DNA of 37,050 nt from CAYJRR01 sp964372275 [NCBI: uncultured bacterium] (GCA_964372275.1 CAYJRR010000034.1:1-37050), one strand, 5' to 3'. Shown: positions 9,523 to 18,594, numbered from the stretch's first letter. Numbers and translations are program-made. The notes: a model not told the origin generated them from the letters alone.

Positions 9523-10422
9523 ATGGATTCGCTCGCCTTCGAGTTCCTCTTCTATCCCTTCCTGGCGTGCCTCATCCTGGTCGGGATCCACGCCTACCTC
9601 GGGATCCACGTGCTCGCACGCGGCGTGATCTTCGTCGACATCGCCTTGGCCCAGATCGCCGCCCTGGGGAGCACGGCGGCGTTCCTGGCGGGGTTCGACC
9701 CCGAGACCCTTCCCTCCTGGTTCTGTTCGCTCGTGTTCACCTTCGTCGGTGCCGCGATCTTCGCCCTCTCCCGCAACCTGCGCGAGCGCGTGCCGCAGGA
9801 GGCGTTCATCGGGATCACCTACGCCGTCGCCGCTGCCCTCTCGATCCTGTTGATCTCGAAGTCGCCGCACGGCGACGAGCACCTGAAGAACATCCTGGTG
9901 GGGAACCTTCTCTGGATCACCCCGCGGCACGTGGCGGTGATCGCCGCGCTCTACGCCGGGGTCGGCGCGTTCCACTACGCGTTTCGCCGGCGCTTCCTGA
10001 CGATGTCGTTCGACCACCGGGCGCCGGAGTCGAAGGGCCGGTCGGCGGTGCTGTGGGACCTGCTGTTCTACATGTCGTTCGGATTCGTGATCACCTCGAG
10101 CGTGCAGATTGCGGGAGTCCTCCTCGTCTTCTCCTTCCTGGTGGTTCCCGCCGTCTTCGCCGCGATGTTCGCGACGAGCGTCGCGATGCGGTTGGTGATC
10201 TCCTGGGCGCTCGGCTTCCTGGTGTCGGTGGCGGGGATGACCGTCTCCTACCGGGCCGACCTGCCGACCGGCGCCGCGATCGTCGCCACCTTCGGGGCGG
10301 CCCTGCTGCTCGCGGCCGCCGTCCGGGCGGCGTTGACCCGCCTGAACCTCGCGACCCACACCGCCGTCTTCCGCGCGGAGGGACCGCTCGAGGTGACCGA
10401 CCCCGGACGCCGCGGCGACTAA
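9523..10422 (+). CDS. Metal ABC transporter permease, ZnuB/TroC-like (ABC-3 family)
   Basis: Inner-membrane permease of 299 residues with about eight hydrophobic segments. Family hallmarks include the N-terminal GIHVLARGVIFVDIALAQIAA region (equivalent to the conserved 'vxrrxxfxgdalsH' area of ABC-3 permeases) and a C-terminal pair of long hydrophobic helices (QIAGVLLVFSFLVVPAVFAA, then SVAGMTVSYRADLPTGA). The cytoplasmic loop contains HGDEHLKNILVGNLLWI. It starts 18 bases after the substrate-binding gene, with GGAACGGAA upstream of ATG 9523. The cognate ATPase (ZnuC type) is not encoded on either side in this window, which is unusual for these operons. Metal specificity is unknown. Confidence 0.9.
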   Translation: MDSLAFEFLFYPFLACLILVGIHAYLGIHVLARGVIFVDIALAQIAALGSTAAFLAGFDPETLPSWFCSLVFTFVGAAIFALSRNLRERVPQEAFIGITYAVAAALSILLISKSPHGDEHLKNILVGNLLWITPRHVAVIAALYAGVGAFHYAFRRRFLTMSFDHRAPESKGRSAVLWDLLFYMSFGFVITSSVQIAGVLLVFSFLVVPAVFAAMFATSVAMRLVISWALGFLVSVAGMTVSYRADLPTGAAIVATFGAALLLAAAVRAALTRLNLATHTAVFRAEGPLEVTDPGRRGD

Positions 10423-10451
10423 AGCCGCGTCGGGCCGTCCTTCGTCGAGGG

Positions 10452-10476
10452 CGCCCCGAGGTGGCGGCCCGGGGCG
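10452..10476 (+). terminator. GC-rich hairpin downstream of the permease gene
   Basis: CGCCCCG (10452-10458) pairs perfectly with CGGGGCG (10470-10476), leaving an 11-base loop, 29 bases after the permease stop. There is no run of T, so if it terminates transcription it does so as a U-less structure. Confidence 0.35.
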
Positions 10477-10479
10477 GCG

Positions 10480-10498
10480 TATACTTCTCCCCTAGGGG
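10480..10498 (+). promoter_or_regulatory. Possible -10 element and palindrome overlapping a ribosome-binding site
   Basis: TATACT at 10480-10485 is a good -10 hexamer; no recognisable -35 lies 15-19 bases upstream. CCCCTAGGGG (10489-10498) is a perfect 10-base palindrome overlapping the G-rich ribosome-binding site just before ATG 10504, so it could be an operator or occlude that site. Confidence 0.35.
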
Positions 10499-10503
10499 GC
10501 GGG

Positions 10504-11895
10504 ATGCTTTCGGCGGCACTGACGATCCTGCTTGCGTCCGGCCCCTCGCTGACCGGGGGCGAGTGCGGAGACTCCAAGGGTCCCCTGCAGGTCCTTCAGG
10601 AGGCGATCGCGCAGGCCGACGCGATCCGCCGGCGCGCCGACGCGTACCGGTCGGCGGCGGGGCTGGCGGTCCGGTACGCGGCCGAGGACCGGTCGTTCGT
10701 CGATCTCGTGCTGCGGGTCGCCACGGGCGATGGGAATCCGCCGCCCGCGTTGGCCGACGCCATCGGGCGCGTCGACCAGGGACGGCTCGATCCCGGCGCG
10801 TGGATCGCGCTGCTGCAGGAGATCCTGAAGAACCGGGACGGGGCGCAGAAGACCTTGAACCGGATCGGCGCGGAATGCCACGCGCGGAAGGACCTCCCCT
10901 GCCTGCGAAACGTCTATCGCGCGCTCGCGGTCGGCGGCTACGCCATGGAGCTGCCGCTGGCCGCGCGCAACCTGGAGAATCACCTCGGCGCCGGGCGTCC
11001 AATCGTCTTCACCCGCGAGGAGATCGAGCGGGACGACGCGGTGCGGGAAGGGCTCGCCGGCTTCGACCGCATCGCCGACCAGAAGATCCAACGTCTGCTG
11101 CGGCGACACCCGCGGCAGCCGATCGAGTTCGAGATCCGCCAGGAGGAGGCCGGCGTGATCGCGGGGAGTCCCGATCTCCAGTTCGCGTCGGGTCTCTTCA
11201 CGATTCGCCGGATCGAGCGGGTGAAGATCGTCCCCGATCCCGGCGGCGGATCCGGGGTGCGGCGGACCGAGGCGTACCACGTGATGCGCGAGGTCCGGTA
11301 CGAATTCCAGGACCGCTACGACTGGAATCCCGGGGGGGCGATCGGCGAGGGTTGGGGCTCGGCGAACCTGACCTTCAAGGACGACTGGGGGCAGGCGCTG
11401 GTCGACGGCGGACTGGCGAAGGAGTTCGACATGAGCGCGCGCTGGGTTTCGCGCGCCTACCGCGTGATGGAGCCGCCGACCGCGTACGTCGAACCGGACG
11501 GCGCGACGTTGCGCGGTCCGGACGGCACCGTCTACCGGGTGAAGGACGGCGTTCGCCGCGCCATTCCGGACGCTGCGACCCTGGCGTATGTCGGCAACGG
11601 CCCGAACCGGTTCGTCGAGACGGTCGACCCGGAGGACCTGGCGGCGATCGCCGAAGGCAAGCCGCTCCCGTCGCGCTTCGACGGCTCCTTCTACCGGTCG
11701 GGCAGCGATCCCGCGATCTACGTGTTGCTGAAGGACGGGCGCGCCTACACCGTCGCCTCCAAGGAGGTGCTCGACCTCTTGGGGCTCGTGCCGGGGGATG
11801 CCGTCCCGATCGACGCCTCCGACCTGAAGGAGATCCCCTTCGACGGGACCGCTGACGTCGATCGGTTCGCGACGCTGAAGAACAAGATCCCCTAG
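10504..11895 (+). CDS. Unrecognised exported protein with duplicated C-terminal YxVKDG-type repeats
   Basis: A 463-residue protein of unknown family. A short hydrophobic start (LSAALTILLASGPSL) suggests export. Residues of about 25-150 are helical and contain CGDS, ECHA and CLRN cysteines. Residues of about 200-320 form a mixed region rich in Trp/Tyr/Asp (YEFQDRYDWNPGG, then LTFKDDWGQAL). The C-terminal part contains two related units. The first reads GTVYRVKDGVRRAIPD, then VDPEDLAAI, then PLPSRFDG. The second reads PAIYVLLKDGRAYTV, then IDASDLKEI, then PFDG. The start ATG 10504 follows a G-rich ribosome-binding site. It runs convergently into trpA: the two stop codons overlap in CTAG (11892-11895). 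It is probably not part of the metal operon because a hairpin and a candidate -10 precede it. I cannot name a function. Confidence 0.75.
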   Translation: MLSAALTILLASGPSLTGGECGDSKGPLQVLQEAIAQADAIRRRADAYRSAAGLAVRYAAEDRSFVDLVLRVATGDGNPPPALADAIGRVDQGRLDPGAWIALLQEILKNRDGAQKTLNRIGAECHARKDLPCLRNVYRALAVGGYAMELPLAARNLENHLGAGRPIVFTREEIERDDAVREGLAGFDRIADQKIQRLLRRHPRQPIEFEIRQEEAGVIAGSPDLQFASGLFTIRRIERVKIVPDPGGGSGVRRTEAYHVMREVRYEFQDRYDWNPGGAIGEGWGSANLTFKDDWGQALVDGGLAKEFDMSARWVSRAYRVMEPPTAYVEPDGATLRGPDGTVYRVKDGVRRAIPDAATLAYVGNGPNRFVETVDPEDLAAIAEGKPLPSRFDGSFYRSGSDPAIYVLLKDGRAYTVASKEVLDLLGLVPGDAVPIDASDLKEIPFDGTADVDRFATLKNKIP

Positions 11896-12737
11896 TCGAT
11901 GGCGCGGCGGATGGCGCGAACGAAGCGCTCGACGTGGCGCGGGGCGCGGCGGCCGTGCTCGGCGACCCGGCGCACGACGGCGCTGCCGACGACGACGCCG
12001 TCGGCGATCGCCGCCATCGTCGCGGCGTCGTCCGGGGTGGAGATGCCGAAGCCGACGACGATCGGAAGCCGGGTGAATCGACGGGCGCGGCGCACGAGCG
12101 TCCGGAGGGCCGCCGGATCGCCCCCCTGGCGGCCGGTCACGCCGGTGACCGCCACGCAGTAGAGGAAGCCACCGCCGCTCGCGGAGGCGCGCCGCAGACG
12201 GTGGTCGGTCGAGGTCGGGGCCAAGAGGCGGATCGAATGCAGGCCTCGGCGGCGGAGTGAGGGCCCGAGTCGGTCATCCTCCTCCGGTGGAAGGTCGACG
12301 CAGAGGAGGCCGTCGACTCCGGAGGCGGCGAGACGTGCGGCGAAGGCGTCCGCCGTCGCCTCGCGGCGCGCGGATCGTCCGGTGCCGGCGGCGTGGTCCC
12401 CCGCCGCCTGGAAAAAGGGATTGGCGTATCCGAACAGCAGGCAACCGACAGCAGGGTCGTCGCGTCGGAGCGCGCGCGCGTCGGCGATGGCGCTGGCGAG
12501 GCCGCCGCCGTGGCGGAGGGCGCGTTCGGAGGCGGCCTGGATCGCTTCGCCGTCGGCGCTCGGATCGGAGAACGGCACGCCGATCTCGACCAGGTCGGCC
12601 CCCCCCGCCACGGCGGCGCGGAAGACGTCGGACGACCGGCCCGGGCGGGGGTCGCCGCTCGTCGCGTAGACGACCAGCGCCTTGCCACCGCGTCGGCGGA
12701 GCGCGGCGAAGCGGGCGTCGATCCGGTTCGCAGTCAC
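11892..12737 (-). CDS. trpA: Tryptophan synthase alpha subunit
   Basis: Cleaves indole-3-glycerol phosphate to indole, which is channelled to TrpB; cytosolic alpha2beta2 complex. It has 281 residues, near the family size. Visible landmarks are [18 protein letters not shown] (the catalytic Glu region and the conserved PFSDPxADG), [22 protein letters not shown] (catalytic Asp region), the ITPTSTD-equivalent [18 protein letters not shown] and [11 protein letters not shown] with VVGSAVV (phosphate binding). The start GTG at 12737 overlaps the TGA of trpB (GTGA) and has GGAG upstream. An insertion rich in Arg (around [13 protein letters not shown]) lies between the GYANP and DLPPEE motifs. It is the last gene of the trp set, and its stop overlaps that of the convergent gene. 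Confidence 0.97.
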   Translation of the reverse strand: MTANRIDARFAALRRRGGKALVVYATSGDPRPGRSSDVFRAAVAGGADLVEIGVPFSDPSADGEAIQAASERALRHGGGLASAIADARALRRDDPAVGCLLFGYANPFFQAAGDHAAGTGRSARREATADAFAARLAASGVDGLLCVDLPPEEDDRLGPSLRRRGLHSIRLLAPTSTDHRLRRASASGGGFLYCVAVTGVTGRQGGDPAALRTLVRRARRFTRLPIVVGFGISTPDDAATMAAIADGVVVGSAVVRRVAEHGRRAPRHVERFVRAIRRAID

Positions 12738-13903
12738 AGGTGCTCCATCATCGTCGCGAGGTCCTTGTCGCCACGCCCGGAGAGGTTGAGGACGACGATC
12801 GCGCCGCGGCGAAGGCGCTGCTCGCGCCGCAGGCGTGGCAGGTAGCCGACCGCGTGCGCGCTCTCCAGCGCCGGGAGGATCCCCTCCTCCTGGGCGAGAA
12901 GCCGGACCCCTTCGAGCGCCTCGTCGTCGGTCACCGCGGCGTAGCGCGCGCGGCCGGTTTCGCGCATCCAGGCGTGCTCCGGGCCGACCCCCGGATAGTC
13001 GAGACCGGCGGCGATCGAGTGAGCCTCGGCGACCTGGCCGGCGGCGTCCTGGAGGAGGAACGATCGCGCGCCGTGGAGGATCCCGGGGCGCCCTCGGGTG
13101 AGGGTCGCCGCGTGCCGGCCGCTTCCGAGCCCCTCCCCGGCCGCTTCGACGCCGACGAAACACACGCGCGCGTCGCGACGGAAGGCGTGGAACAGGCCGA
13201 GCGCGTTGCTGCCGCCGCCGACGCAGGCCAAGAGCGCGTCGGGGAGCCGTCCGCAGGCCGCCACGACCTGGCGCCGCGCCTCGACCCCGATCACCGACTG
13301 GAGATCGCGCACCAGCGTGGGATAGGGGTGCGGGCCGGCGGTCGAGCCGAGGACGTAATGGGTATCGCGGACGTTCGTCACCCAGTTGCTCAGCGCCTCG
13401 TTCATCGCGTCCTTCAGGGTCCGCGCGCCGGCCTCGACCGGCACCACCTCCGCGCCGAGCAGTCTCATGCGAAGCACGTTGGGCTGCTGCCGCCGCACGT
13501 CCTCGGCCCCCATGTAGACGCGGCACGGCAGGCCGAAACGGGCGGCGACCGTCGCCGTCGCCACGCCGTGCTGTCCCGCGCCGGTCTCGGCGATCAGGCG
13601 ACGCTTGCCCATGCGGATCGCGAGGAGCGCCTGGCCGACGGTGTTGTTGATCTTGTGCGCGCCGGTGTGACAGAGGTCCTCGCGTTTGAGGAGGATCGTG
13701 AGCCCGAAGCGCTCCGAGAGTCGCCCGGCGGGCCCGAGCGGCGTCGGGCGGCCGACGAAGTCGCGCAGGAGGTCCGACAGCTCGCGACGGACGGCGGGAT
13801 CGCGCCGCGCGGCGCGCCACGCCGACTCGAGCTCCTCGAGGGCGGGGATCAACGTCTCGGAGACGTAACGGCCTCCGAACGATCCGAAGCGGCCGCGGGT
13901 CAT
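12734..13903 (-). CDS. trpB: Tryptophan synthase beta subunit
   Basis: PLP enzyme that condenses indole with serine to give tryptophan. It has 389 residues, the usual length for TrpB1. The N-terminal signature [17 protein letters not shown] is present. The PLP Schiff-base lysine is K84 in HTGAHKINN, preceded by LLKREDL. Also visible are [12 protein letters not shown], the phosphate-binding [12 protein letters not shown] loop, and the C-terminal [10 protein letters not shown] with the conserved Ser. ATG at 13903 overlaps the TGA of trpF (ATGA) and is preceded by GAGG. No key residue seems missing. The reading frame is open across the trpA boundary in other frames, but the two proteins are separate. 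Confidence 0.98.
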   Translation of the reverse strand: MTRGRFGSFGGRYVSETLIPALEELESAWRAARRDPAVRRELSDLLRDFVGRPTPLGPAGRLSERFGLTILLKREDLCHTGAHKINNTVGQALLAIRMGKRRLIAETGAGQHGVATATVAARFGLPCRVYMGAEDVRRQQPNVLRMRLLGAEVVPVEAGARTLKDAMNEALSNWVTNVRDTHYVLGSTAGPHPYPTLVRDLQSVIGVEARRQVVAACGRLPDALLACVGGGSNALGLFHAFRRDARVCFVGVEAAGEGLGSGRHAATLTRGRPGILHGARSFLLQDAAGQVAEAHSIAAGLDYPGVGPEHAWMRETGRARYAAVTDDEALEGVRLLAQEEGILPALESAHAVGYLPRLRREQRLRRGAIVVLNLSGRGDKDLATMMEHL

Positions 13904-14523
13904 CCCGAGTCCTCGAGCGTGCGATCGGCCTCGCGGACGGCCTGCACGAAGGCGCGGAGCCGGCCGCGGTCTTTGATCCCCGGCGCCGACTCGCAGCCGC
14001 TGGCGACGTCGACGGCGAACGGCCGGAGCGCGCGGATCGCCTCTCCGACGTTCTCCGGTGTGAGACCGCCCGCCAGAAACAGGCGGGGATGGCCGGCGAC
14101 GGCCTTCGCCAGCGACCAGTCGAACGGCTGGCCGCCGCCCCCGTGCCCGGTCTGGGGGCTGTCGAGCAGGCGAAACGCCTCCCCCGCGAATGCGGTGGCG
14201 GGGACGGCGGCCGTCACCGACCAGGCGCGGATCGTGGGTCGTCCGGCCGTCGCGAGGGACGCCTCCTCGGGCGCGCCGTGCACCTGGACCCAGTCGACGC
14301 GGGCGAGGTCGGCGCGCGCCAGCTCGTTCGGCTCGCCGTGGACGAAGACGCCGACGGAGAGGACGGCCGACGGCAGTCCCGAGATCAGGGTCGGGACGCG
14401 CTTGGGATCGACGTATCGGCGACTCTTGATCCAGAGGTTGAAGCCCAGGAAGTCGGCCCCGGCCGCGACGGCCGCGTCGACGTCCTCGCGGCGGGTCAGA
14501 CCGCAGATCTTGATCATCGTCAT
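13900..14523 (-). CDS. trpF: Phosphoribosylanthranilate isomerase
   Basis: Amadori rearrangement of N-(5-phosphoribosyl)anthranilate to CdRP, the third step after chorismate in tryptophan synthesis. It has 207 residues and a beta/alpha barrel. Family motifs are [14 protein letters not shown] at the N-terminus (catalytic Cys), [41 protein letters not shown] (phosphate binding) and [15 protein letters not shown] near the end. ATG 14523 overlaps the TGA of trpC (ATGA), with GGAGG upstream. A second in-frame ATG two codons later is possible, but the first is the one coupled to trpC. It is a stand-alone protein, not fused to TrpC as in enterobacteria. Confidence 0.97.
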   Translation of the reverse strand: MTMIKICGLTRREDVDAAVAAGADFLGFNLWIKSRRYVDPKRVPTLISGLPSAVLSVGVFVHGEPNELARADLARVDWVQVHGAPEEASLATAGRPTIRAWSVTAAVPATAFAGEAFRLLDSPQTGHGGGGQPFDWSLAKAVAGHPRLFLAGGLTPENVGEAIRALRPFAVDVASGCESAPGIKDRGRLRAFVQAVREADRTLEDSG

Positions 14524-15299
14524 GCGAGCAACCTCCGCAACGCCGCCGCCGGGTCCTCGGCGCGGACCAGCGATTCGCCGACCAGGAAGGCGCGGTAGCC
14601 GGCGCGTTCGAGCCGGACGATCTCGTCGACACCCTGGATTCCGCTCTCGGCGACGCCGATCACCCCGCGTGGCATCGAGCCCGCCAGCCGCTCCACGACG
14701 GCGAGGTCGACGGCGAGCGTGCACAGGTCGCGCGCGTTGACGCCGACGATCGGCGCACCCGTCGCCAGCGCACGCTCCAGCTCGGGTTCGTCGTGCACCT
14801 CGACCAGCGTCTCGACGCCGGCCTCCGCCGCGGCCTCGGCCATCCGCCGGAGGTCGTCGCCCGGGAGCGCGGCGGCGATCAGCAGGACGGCGTCGGCCCC
14901 GGCGGCGCGGGCCTCGAACGGCTGTCGGGGATCGACGAGGAAGTCCTTGCGCAGGACCGGCAACGCGACGGCGCGCGCCGCGCCGCGCAGGTCGTCGAGC
15001 GATCCGCGGAAGTGGTTCGGCTCGGTGAGGACCGAGATCGCCGCCGCGCCGCCGGCCGCGTAGGCGCCGGCGAGAGCGTCGGCCCGTAGGTCGGCGCGGA
15101 TCGTCCCGCGTGACGGCGACGCGCGTTTGATCTCCGCGACGATCCGTCGGCCCGGCACGGAGAGCGCCGCGCGGAGGCTCGTTGCCGGCGCGGCGTCGCG
15201 GACGGCGGCGCGCAGCTCGGCCGGGTCGAGCCGGTCGGCGCGTGCGCGGGATTCCGCCACGGCCCGGCCGAGAAAGCCGGTCGATGGAAGGCGCCTCAC
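14520..15299 (-). CDS. trpC: Indole-3-glycerol phosphate synthase
   Basis: Decarboxylative ring closure of CdRP to indole-3-glycerol phosphate. It has 259 residues and a TIM barrel. Landmarks are [13 protein letters not shown] (catalytic Lys region), [29 protein letters not shown] (second catalytic Lys), [32 protein letters not shown] and VAESGI, ending in [13 protein letters not shown]. The start GTG at 15299 overlaps the trpD TGA (GTGA), with GAGAGGG immediately upstream. It is a stand-alone enzyme. The N-terminal substrate-capping helix appears intact. Confidence 0.97.
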   Translation of the reverse strand: MRRLPSTGFLGRAVAESRARADRLDPAELRAAVRDAAPATSLRAALSVPGRRIVAEIKRASPSRGTIRADLRADALAGAYAAGGAAAISVLTEPNHFRGSLDDLRGAARAVALPVLRKDFLVDPRQPFEARAAGADAVLLIAAALPGDDLRRMAEAAAEAGVETLVEVHDEPELERALATGAPIVGVNARDLCTLAVDLAVVERLAGSMPRGVIGVAESGIQGVDEIVRLERAGYRAFLVGESLVRAEDPAAALRRLLA

Positions 15300-16375
15300 G
15301 CCCTCTCCCCGCCACGGCCGCTCGCCGCGAGGAGCCGATCGAGCCGCTCGCGCGCCCGACCCGTTTCGATCGCCTCTTGCGCCATCGCGAGCGTGGAGCG
15401 CCAGTCGCCTCGCCCCGCCGCCACCAGCGCCGCCGCCGCGTTGAGGGCAACGGCGTCCCGGCGGGGCGACCGTTCGCCGGCGAGGATGCGCCGCGTGATC
15501 TCGGCGTTCTCCTCGGGCGTTCCGCCGCGCAGATCATCGAGCGAGCAACGGGACAGACCGAGCTCGGCGGGGTCGAGGGTGTAGAGGCGTGGCTCGGCGG
15601 CGACCGGCGTCCTGCCGCCGGCGGCCGGCCCGTCGGATCGGTCGATCTGCGCCACGCGCGTGGTGGTCGTCAGCGTCACCTCGTCCAGCCCGTCGTCGCC
15701 GTGCACCACCAGCGCCCCGCGCGTCCCGAGTCGCGCCAGGGCCCGCGCGACGGTCGCCAGCAGACGGCCGTCGTAGATCCCCATCACCTGGAACGGGGCG
15801 CGCGCCGGGTTGGCCAGCGGACCCAGCAGGTTGAAGAAGGTCCGGACCGCGATGTCGCGCCGGGCGTTGGCCGCGTGCTTGAGCGCGCCGTGGTAGAGGG
15901 GGGCGTAGAGGAAGCCGATCCCCGCCGATTCGATCGACGCCTCGACCCGCTCGACCGGAAGTTCGAGGTCGAGCCCCAGCGCCAGGAGCACGTCGGCGCT
16001 CCCCGAGCGGCTCGAGATCCCTCGGTTGCCGTGTTTGGCGACCGGAAGTCCGCAGGCGGCGACGACGAAGGCCGCGGTGGTGGAGACGTTGAACGTCCCG
16101 GCGCCGTCGCCACCGGTTCCGCAGGTGTCGACGAAGTCGATCGCCGCGACACTCACCGGCCGCGCGCGCTCGCGCATCACCCCCGCCGCGGCGGCGATCT
16201 CGACCGGATCTTCGCCGCGCATGCGCAGTGCGATGGCGAAGGCGCCGATCTGCGCGTCGGTGGCGCGGCCCTCGACGATCTCGACGAAGGCGGCCGTCAT
16301 CTCCTCCGCCGACAGGACGCGCCCTTCGACGACGGCGCGAAGCGCCGACGGCAACGGGGAACTTCCGGGGGTCAA
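15296..16375 (-). CDS. trpD: Anthranilate phosphoribosyltransferase
   Basis: Transfers phosphoribosyl from PRPP to anthranilate. It has 359 residues from the proposed start. The PRPP-binding signature DTCGTGGDGAGTFNVSTTAA is intact, as are KHGNRGISSRSGSADVLLALG (KHGN, S-x-x-GSAD), the FLYAPLYHGAL segment and RTFFNLLGPLANPA. The C-terminal region includes VVHGDDGLDEVT. The start is proposed as TTG at 16375 because it overlaps the trpG TGA (TTGA), matching the overlap style of the other trp junctions, has GGAGAG upstream and gives the expected N-terminal helix. No ATG or GTG fits as well. Start certainty is moderate; identity is certain. Confidence 0.95.
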   Translation of the reverse strand: MTPGSSPLPSALRAVVEGRVLSAEEMTAAFVEIVEGRATDAQIGAFAIALRMRGEDPVEIAAAAGVMRERARPVSVAAIDFVDTCGTGGDGAGTFNVSTTAAFVVAACGLPVAKHGNRGISSRSGSADVLLALGLDLELPVERVEASIESAGIGFLYAPLYHGALKHAANARRDIAVRTFFNLLGPLANPARAPFQVMGIYDGRLLATVARALARLGTRGALVVHGDDGLDEVTLTTTTRVAQIDRSDGPAAGGRTPVAAEPRLYTLDPAELGLSRCSLDDLRGGTPEENAEITRRILAGERSPRRDAVALNAAAALVAAGRGDWRSTLAMAQEAIETGRARERLDRLLAASGRGGERA

Positions 16376-16983
16376 GGCCGCTCTCCGATCCGCTTCAGCC
16401 AGTTCGCGATCAGGCGACCCCCTTCGTCGGTGCGGATCGACTCCGGATGGAACTGCACCCCTTCGAGTGGCGCGGACGGCGGCGCCGCGGTATCGCGCAC
16501 CCCCATGATCTCGCCGTCGGCGGTCCAGGCGCAGACGGAAAGCCGCTCGGGGCACGACGCGCGCTCGATCACCAGCGAATGGTAGCGCGTGGCGTCGAAC
16601 GGGTTCGAGAGCCCGTCGAACAGCTCCCGTCCGTCGTGGAGGATCGGCGAGGTCTTGCCGTGCATGATCCGCTGCGCCCGCACGATCCGTCCTCCGAGCG
16701 CGGCGCCGATCGACTGGTGGCCGAGGCAGACGCCGAGGATCGGCAGCTTTCCACCGAAGGCGCGGATCGTCGGCACCGAGATCCCCGCTTCGTTCGGCGT
16801 GCACGGCCCGGGGGAGATCAGGATCGCGTCGGGCCGCCGGGCCGGGATCTCCTCGACGGCGATCTCGTCGTTCCGGACGACGTCGACGTCGGCGCCGCAG
16901 ACTTGGAGGAGCTGCACGAGGTTGTAGGTAAAGCTGTCGTAGTTGTCGACGACCAGCACCTTCGGTCCGGGAGGGGGTGTCAC
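16372..16983 (-). CDS. trpG: Anthranilate synthase glutamine amidotransferase component
   Basis: Class I glutaminase domain supplying ammonia to TrpE; it could also serve PabB. It has 203 residues. The catalytic triad is visible: nucleophile Cys in LGVCLGHQSIG, and His and Glu in GVQFHPESI near the C-terminus. The oxyanion-side SPGPCTPNEAG motif and the N-terminal VLVVDNYDSFTYNLVQ strand-helix are also present. The start GTG at 16983 overlaps the trpE TGA (GTGA); its ribosome-binding site is weak (GGGG), so translation probably relies on coupling. Identity as TrpG rather than PabA is inferred from its place between trpE and trpD. Confidence 0.95.
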   Translation of the reverse strand: MTPPPGPKVLVVDNYDSFTYNLVQLLQVCGADVDVVRNDEIAVEEIPARRPDAILISPGPCTPNEAGISVPTIRAFGGKLPILGVCLGHQSIGAALGGRIVRAQRIMHGKTSPILHDGRELFDGLSNPFDATRYHSLVIERASCPERLSVCAWTADGEIMGVRDTAAPPSAPLEGVQFHPESIRTDEGGRLIANWLKRIGERP

Positions 16984-18590
16984 CGGAGGCCCCGCGCGGC
17001 GAGGTCGAGGGCGGCGAGCACCCCTTCCGCCTTCGCCCGGGTCTCCGCCGCCTCGGCCGCGGGGTCGCTGTCGAATACGATCCCGGCGCCGGCCTGCACG
17101 CGGAAGCGCCACCCTCCGCCGGCCGCGGGCCCTCTGCTCCCTGGAGGGGTGCGCGCGCGCGCGCCGGGCGGCACGGTGAGCTCGACGGTTCGGATCGCGA
17201 TGCAGGTGTCGGCCCGTCCGTCGAGCCCGAACCACCCGACGAGGCCGCCGTAGACCCCGCGGCGGCGCGCTTCGAGCTCGGAGACGATCTGCATCGCGCG
17301 CACCTTCGGGGCGCCGGAGAGGGTCCCCGCGGGAAAGACCGAGGCGACGGCGTCGAACGGATCGCGATCGCCGCGAAGCTCCCCCGTCACATCGCTGACC
17401 AGATGCATCACGTGGGAGTATCGCTCGACCCGCATGAACGACGGGACGCGCACCGACCCGGCGCGGGCGACGCGTCCGAGGTCGTTGCGTCCGAGGTCGA
17501 CCAGCATCAGGTGCTCCGCCCGCTCCTTCTCGTCGGCGAGCAGCTCCGCCTCCCGGCGCGCGTCCTCCTCCGGCGTCGTCCCCCGTGGCCGCGTGCCGGC
17601 GATCGGCCGGGTGACCAGGCGCCCGCCGGCGTCGACGCGCACCAACGCCTCGGGGCTGCTACCCGCGAGGAGGGTACCGCCGGCGCGCAACAGGAACATG
17701 TAGGGCGATGGATTGACCAGCCGCAACGCCCGGTAGACGTCGAGTGGATCTCCGTCGAAGCGGCCGAGTCGTCGGCGGGAGAGGACGACCTGGATCACGT
17801 CGCCGGCGCGGACATACTCCTGGGCGCGCTCGACCATCCGCCCGAAGGCAGGATCGTCGACGTCGAACGGCGACAGCGAAAGTCGCCGCGGACCGGCGCC
17901 ACGCGTCCGCAACGGTCGCCGGAGCGCCGCCTCCATCCGCGACAGCCGCCGCGCGGCTCGATCCCAGACCTCGTCGGGGTCCGAATCCGCCGCATGGAAC
18001 GAGGTGTCGGCCACGAGCGCGATGCGGCTGCGAAGGCGGTCGAAAACCATCCAGGCGTCGGGCAGGAGGAAGCAGCCCTCGGTGGAGCCTCCGGCGGAAC
18101 GCTCCCCGCGGCGCCAGGGCGGCATCTCCACGCGGGCGTAGTGGCGGACGGCGTCGTAGGCGAGCCATCCGACGGCGCCGCCGCGAAACGGCGGCGGCGG
18201 CGCGACGGCGGCCAGGTCGCGCGCGAGCGGGTCCCCGGCGGTGGTGGCCGACCGGCTCCGCGGGCGCAGCGCCTCCCGCAGCGCCCCCAGCGGATCGCTC
18301 GCGCGAAGCGGCCGCACGCGCCCTTTCTCGACGATCGCCGCGCCGCCGTCGGTCGCCACCACGGCGGCGCCGATCGAGGCGCCGAGGATGGAGTGCCGAC
18401 CCCACACCTCGCCCCCCTCGACGCTTTCCAACAGGAAGGCATCGCCGCCTTCGCCCCCTGGAGCGGTGTCGATCTTCCGGAAGGCCGAGACCGGCGTTTC
18501 GCAGTCGGCGAGCGTTTCGCGCCACACCGGCGGCGCGCCCCCCGCCCGCCAGAGGCGGCGGAACTCCGCACGCGTCGGCGTCGCCTCCAC
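16980..18590 (-). CDS. trpE: Anthranilate synthase component I
   Basis: Converts chorismate and ammonia to anthranilate. It has 536 residues. The N-terminal feedback site FLLESVEGG (the LLES motif that binds tryptophan) is present, so feedback inhibition is likely. The chorismate-binding domain shows NPSPYMFLL, SSPEALVR, RPIAGTRPRG, ELLADEKERAEHLMLVDLGRNDLG, the SHVMHLVSDV segment, FPAGTLSGAPKVRAM, and QAGAGIVFDSDP near the end. Between RTVEL and the RVQAGAGIV strand there is an extra Pro/Arg/Gly-rich stretch of about 20 residues (PPGARARTPPGSRG and on) not expected in the family. The start GTG at 18590 has GGGAGGGG upstream. Only 4 bases separate it from the lptD stop, so there is no room for a trp promoter, operator or attenuator here. 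Confidence 0.97.
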   Translation of the reverse strand: MEATPTRAEFRRLWRAGGAPPVWRETLADCETPVSAFRKIDTAPGGEGGDAFLLESVEGGEVWGRHSILGASIGAAVVATDGGAAIVEKGRVRPLRASDPLGALREALRPRSRSATTAGDPLARDLAAVAPPPPFRGGAVGWLAYDAVRHYARVEMPPWRRGERSAGGSTEGCFLLPDAWMVFDRLRSRIALVADTSFHAADSDPDEVWDRAARRLSRMEAALRRPLRTRGAGPRRLSLSPFDVDDPAFGRMVERAQEYVRAGDVIQVVLSRRRLGRFDGDPLDVYRALRLVNPSPYMFLLRAGGTLLAGSSPEALVRVDAGGRLVTRPIAGTRPRGTTPEEDARREAELLADEKERAEHLMLVDLGRNDLGRVARAGSVRVPSFMRVERYSHVMHLVSDVTGELRGDRDPFDAVASVFPAGTLSGAPKVRAMQIVSELEARRRGVYGGLVGWFGLDGRADTCIAIRTVELTVPPGARARTPPGSRGPAAGGGWRFRVQAGAGIVFDSDPAAEAAETRAKAEGVLAALDLAARGLR

Positions 18591-18594
18591 GCTC

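Noticed and set aside
11892-13820. A TrpA-TrpB fusion suggested by continuous open sequence
   Set aside because: The two proteins are in different frames; the GTGA overlap at 12734-12737 explains the boundary.
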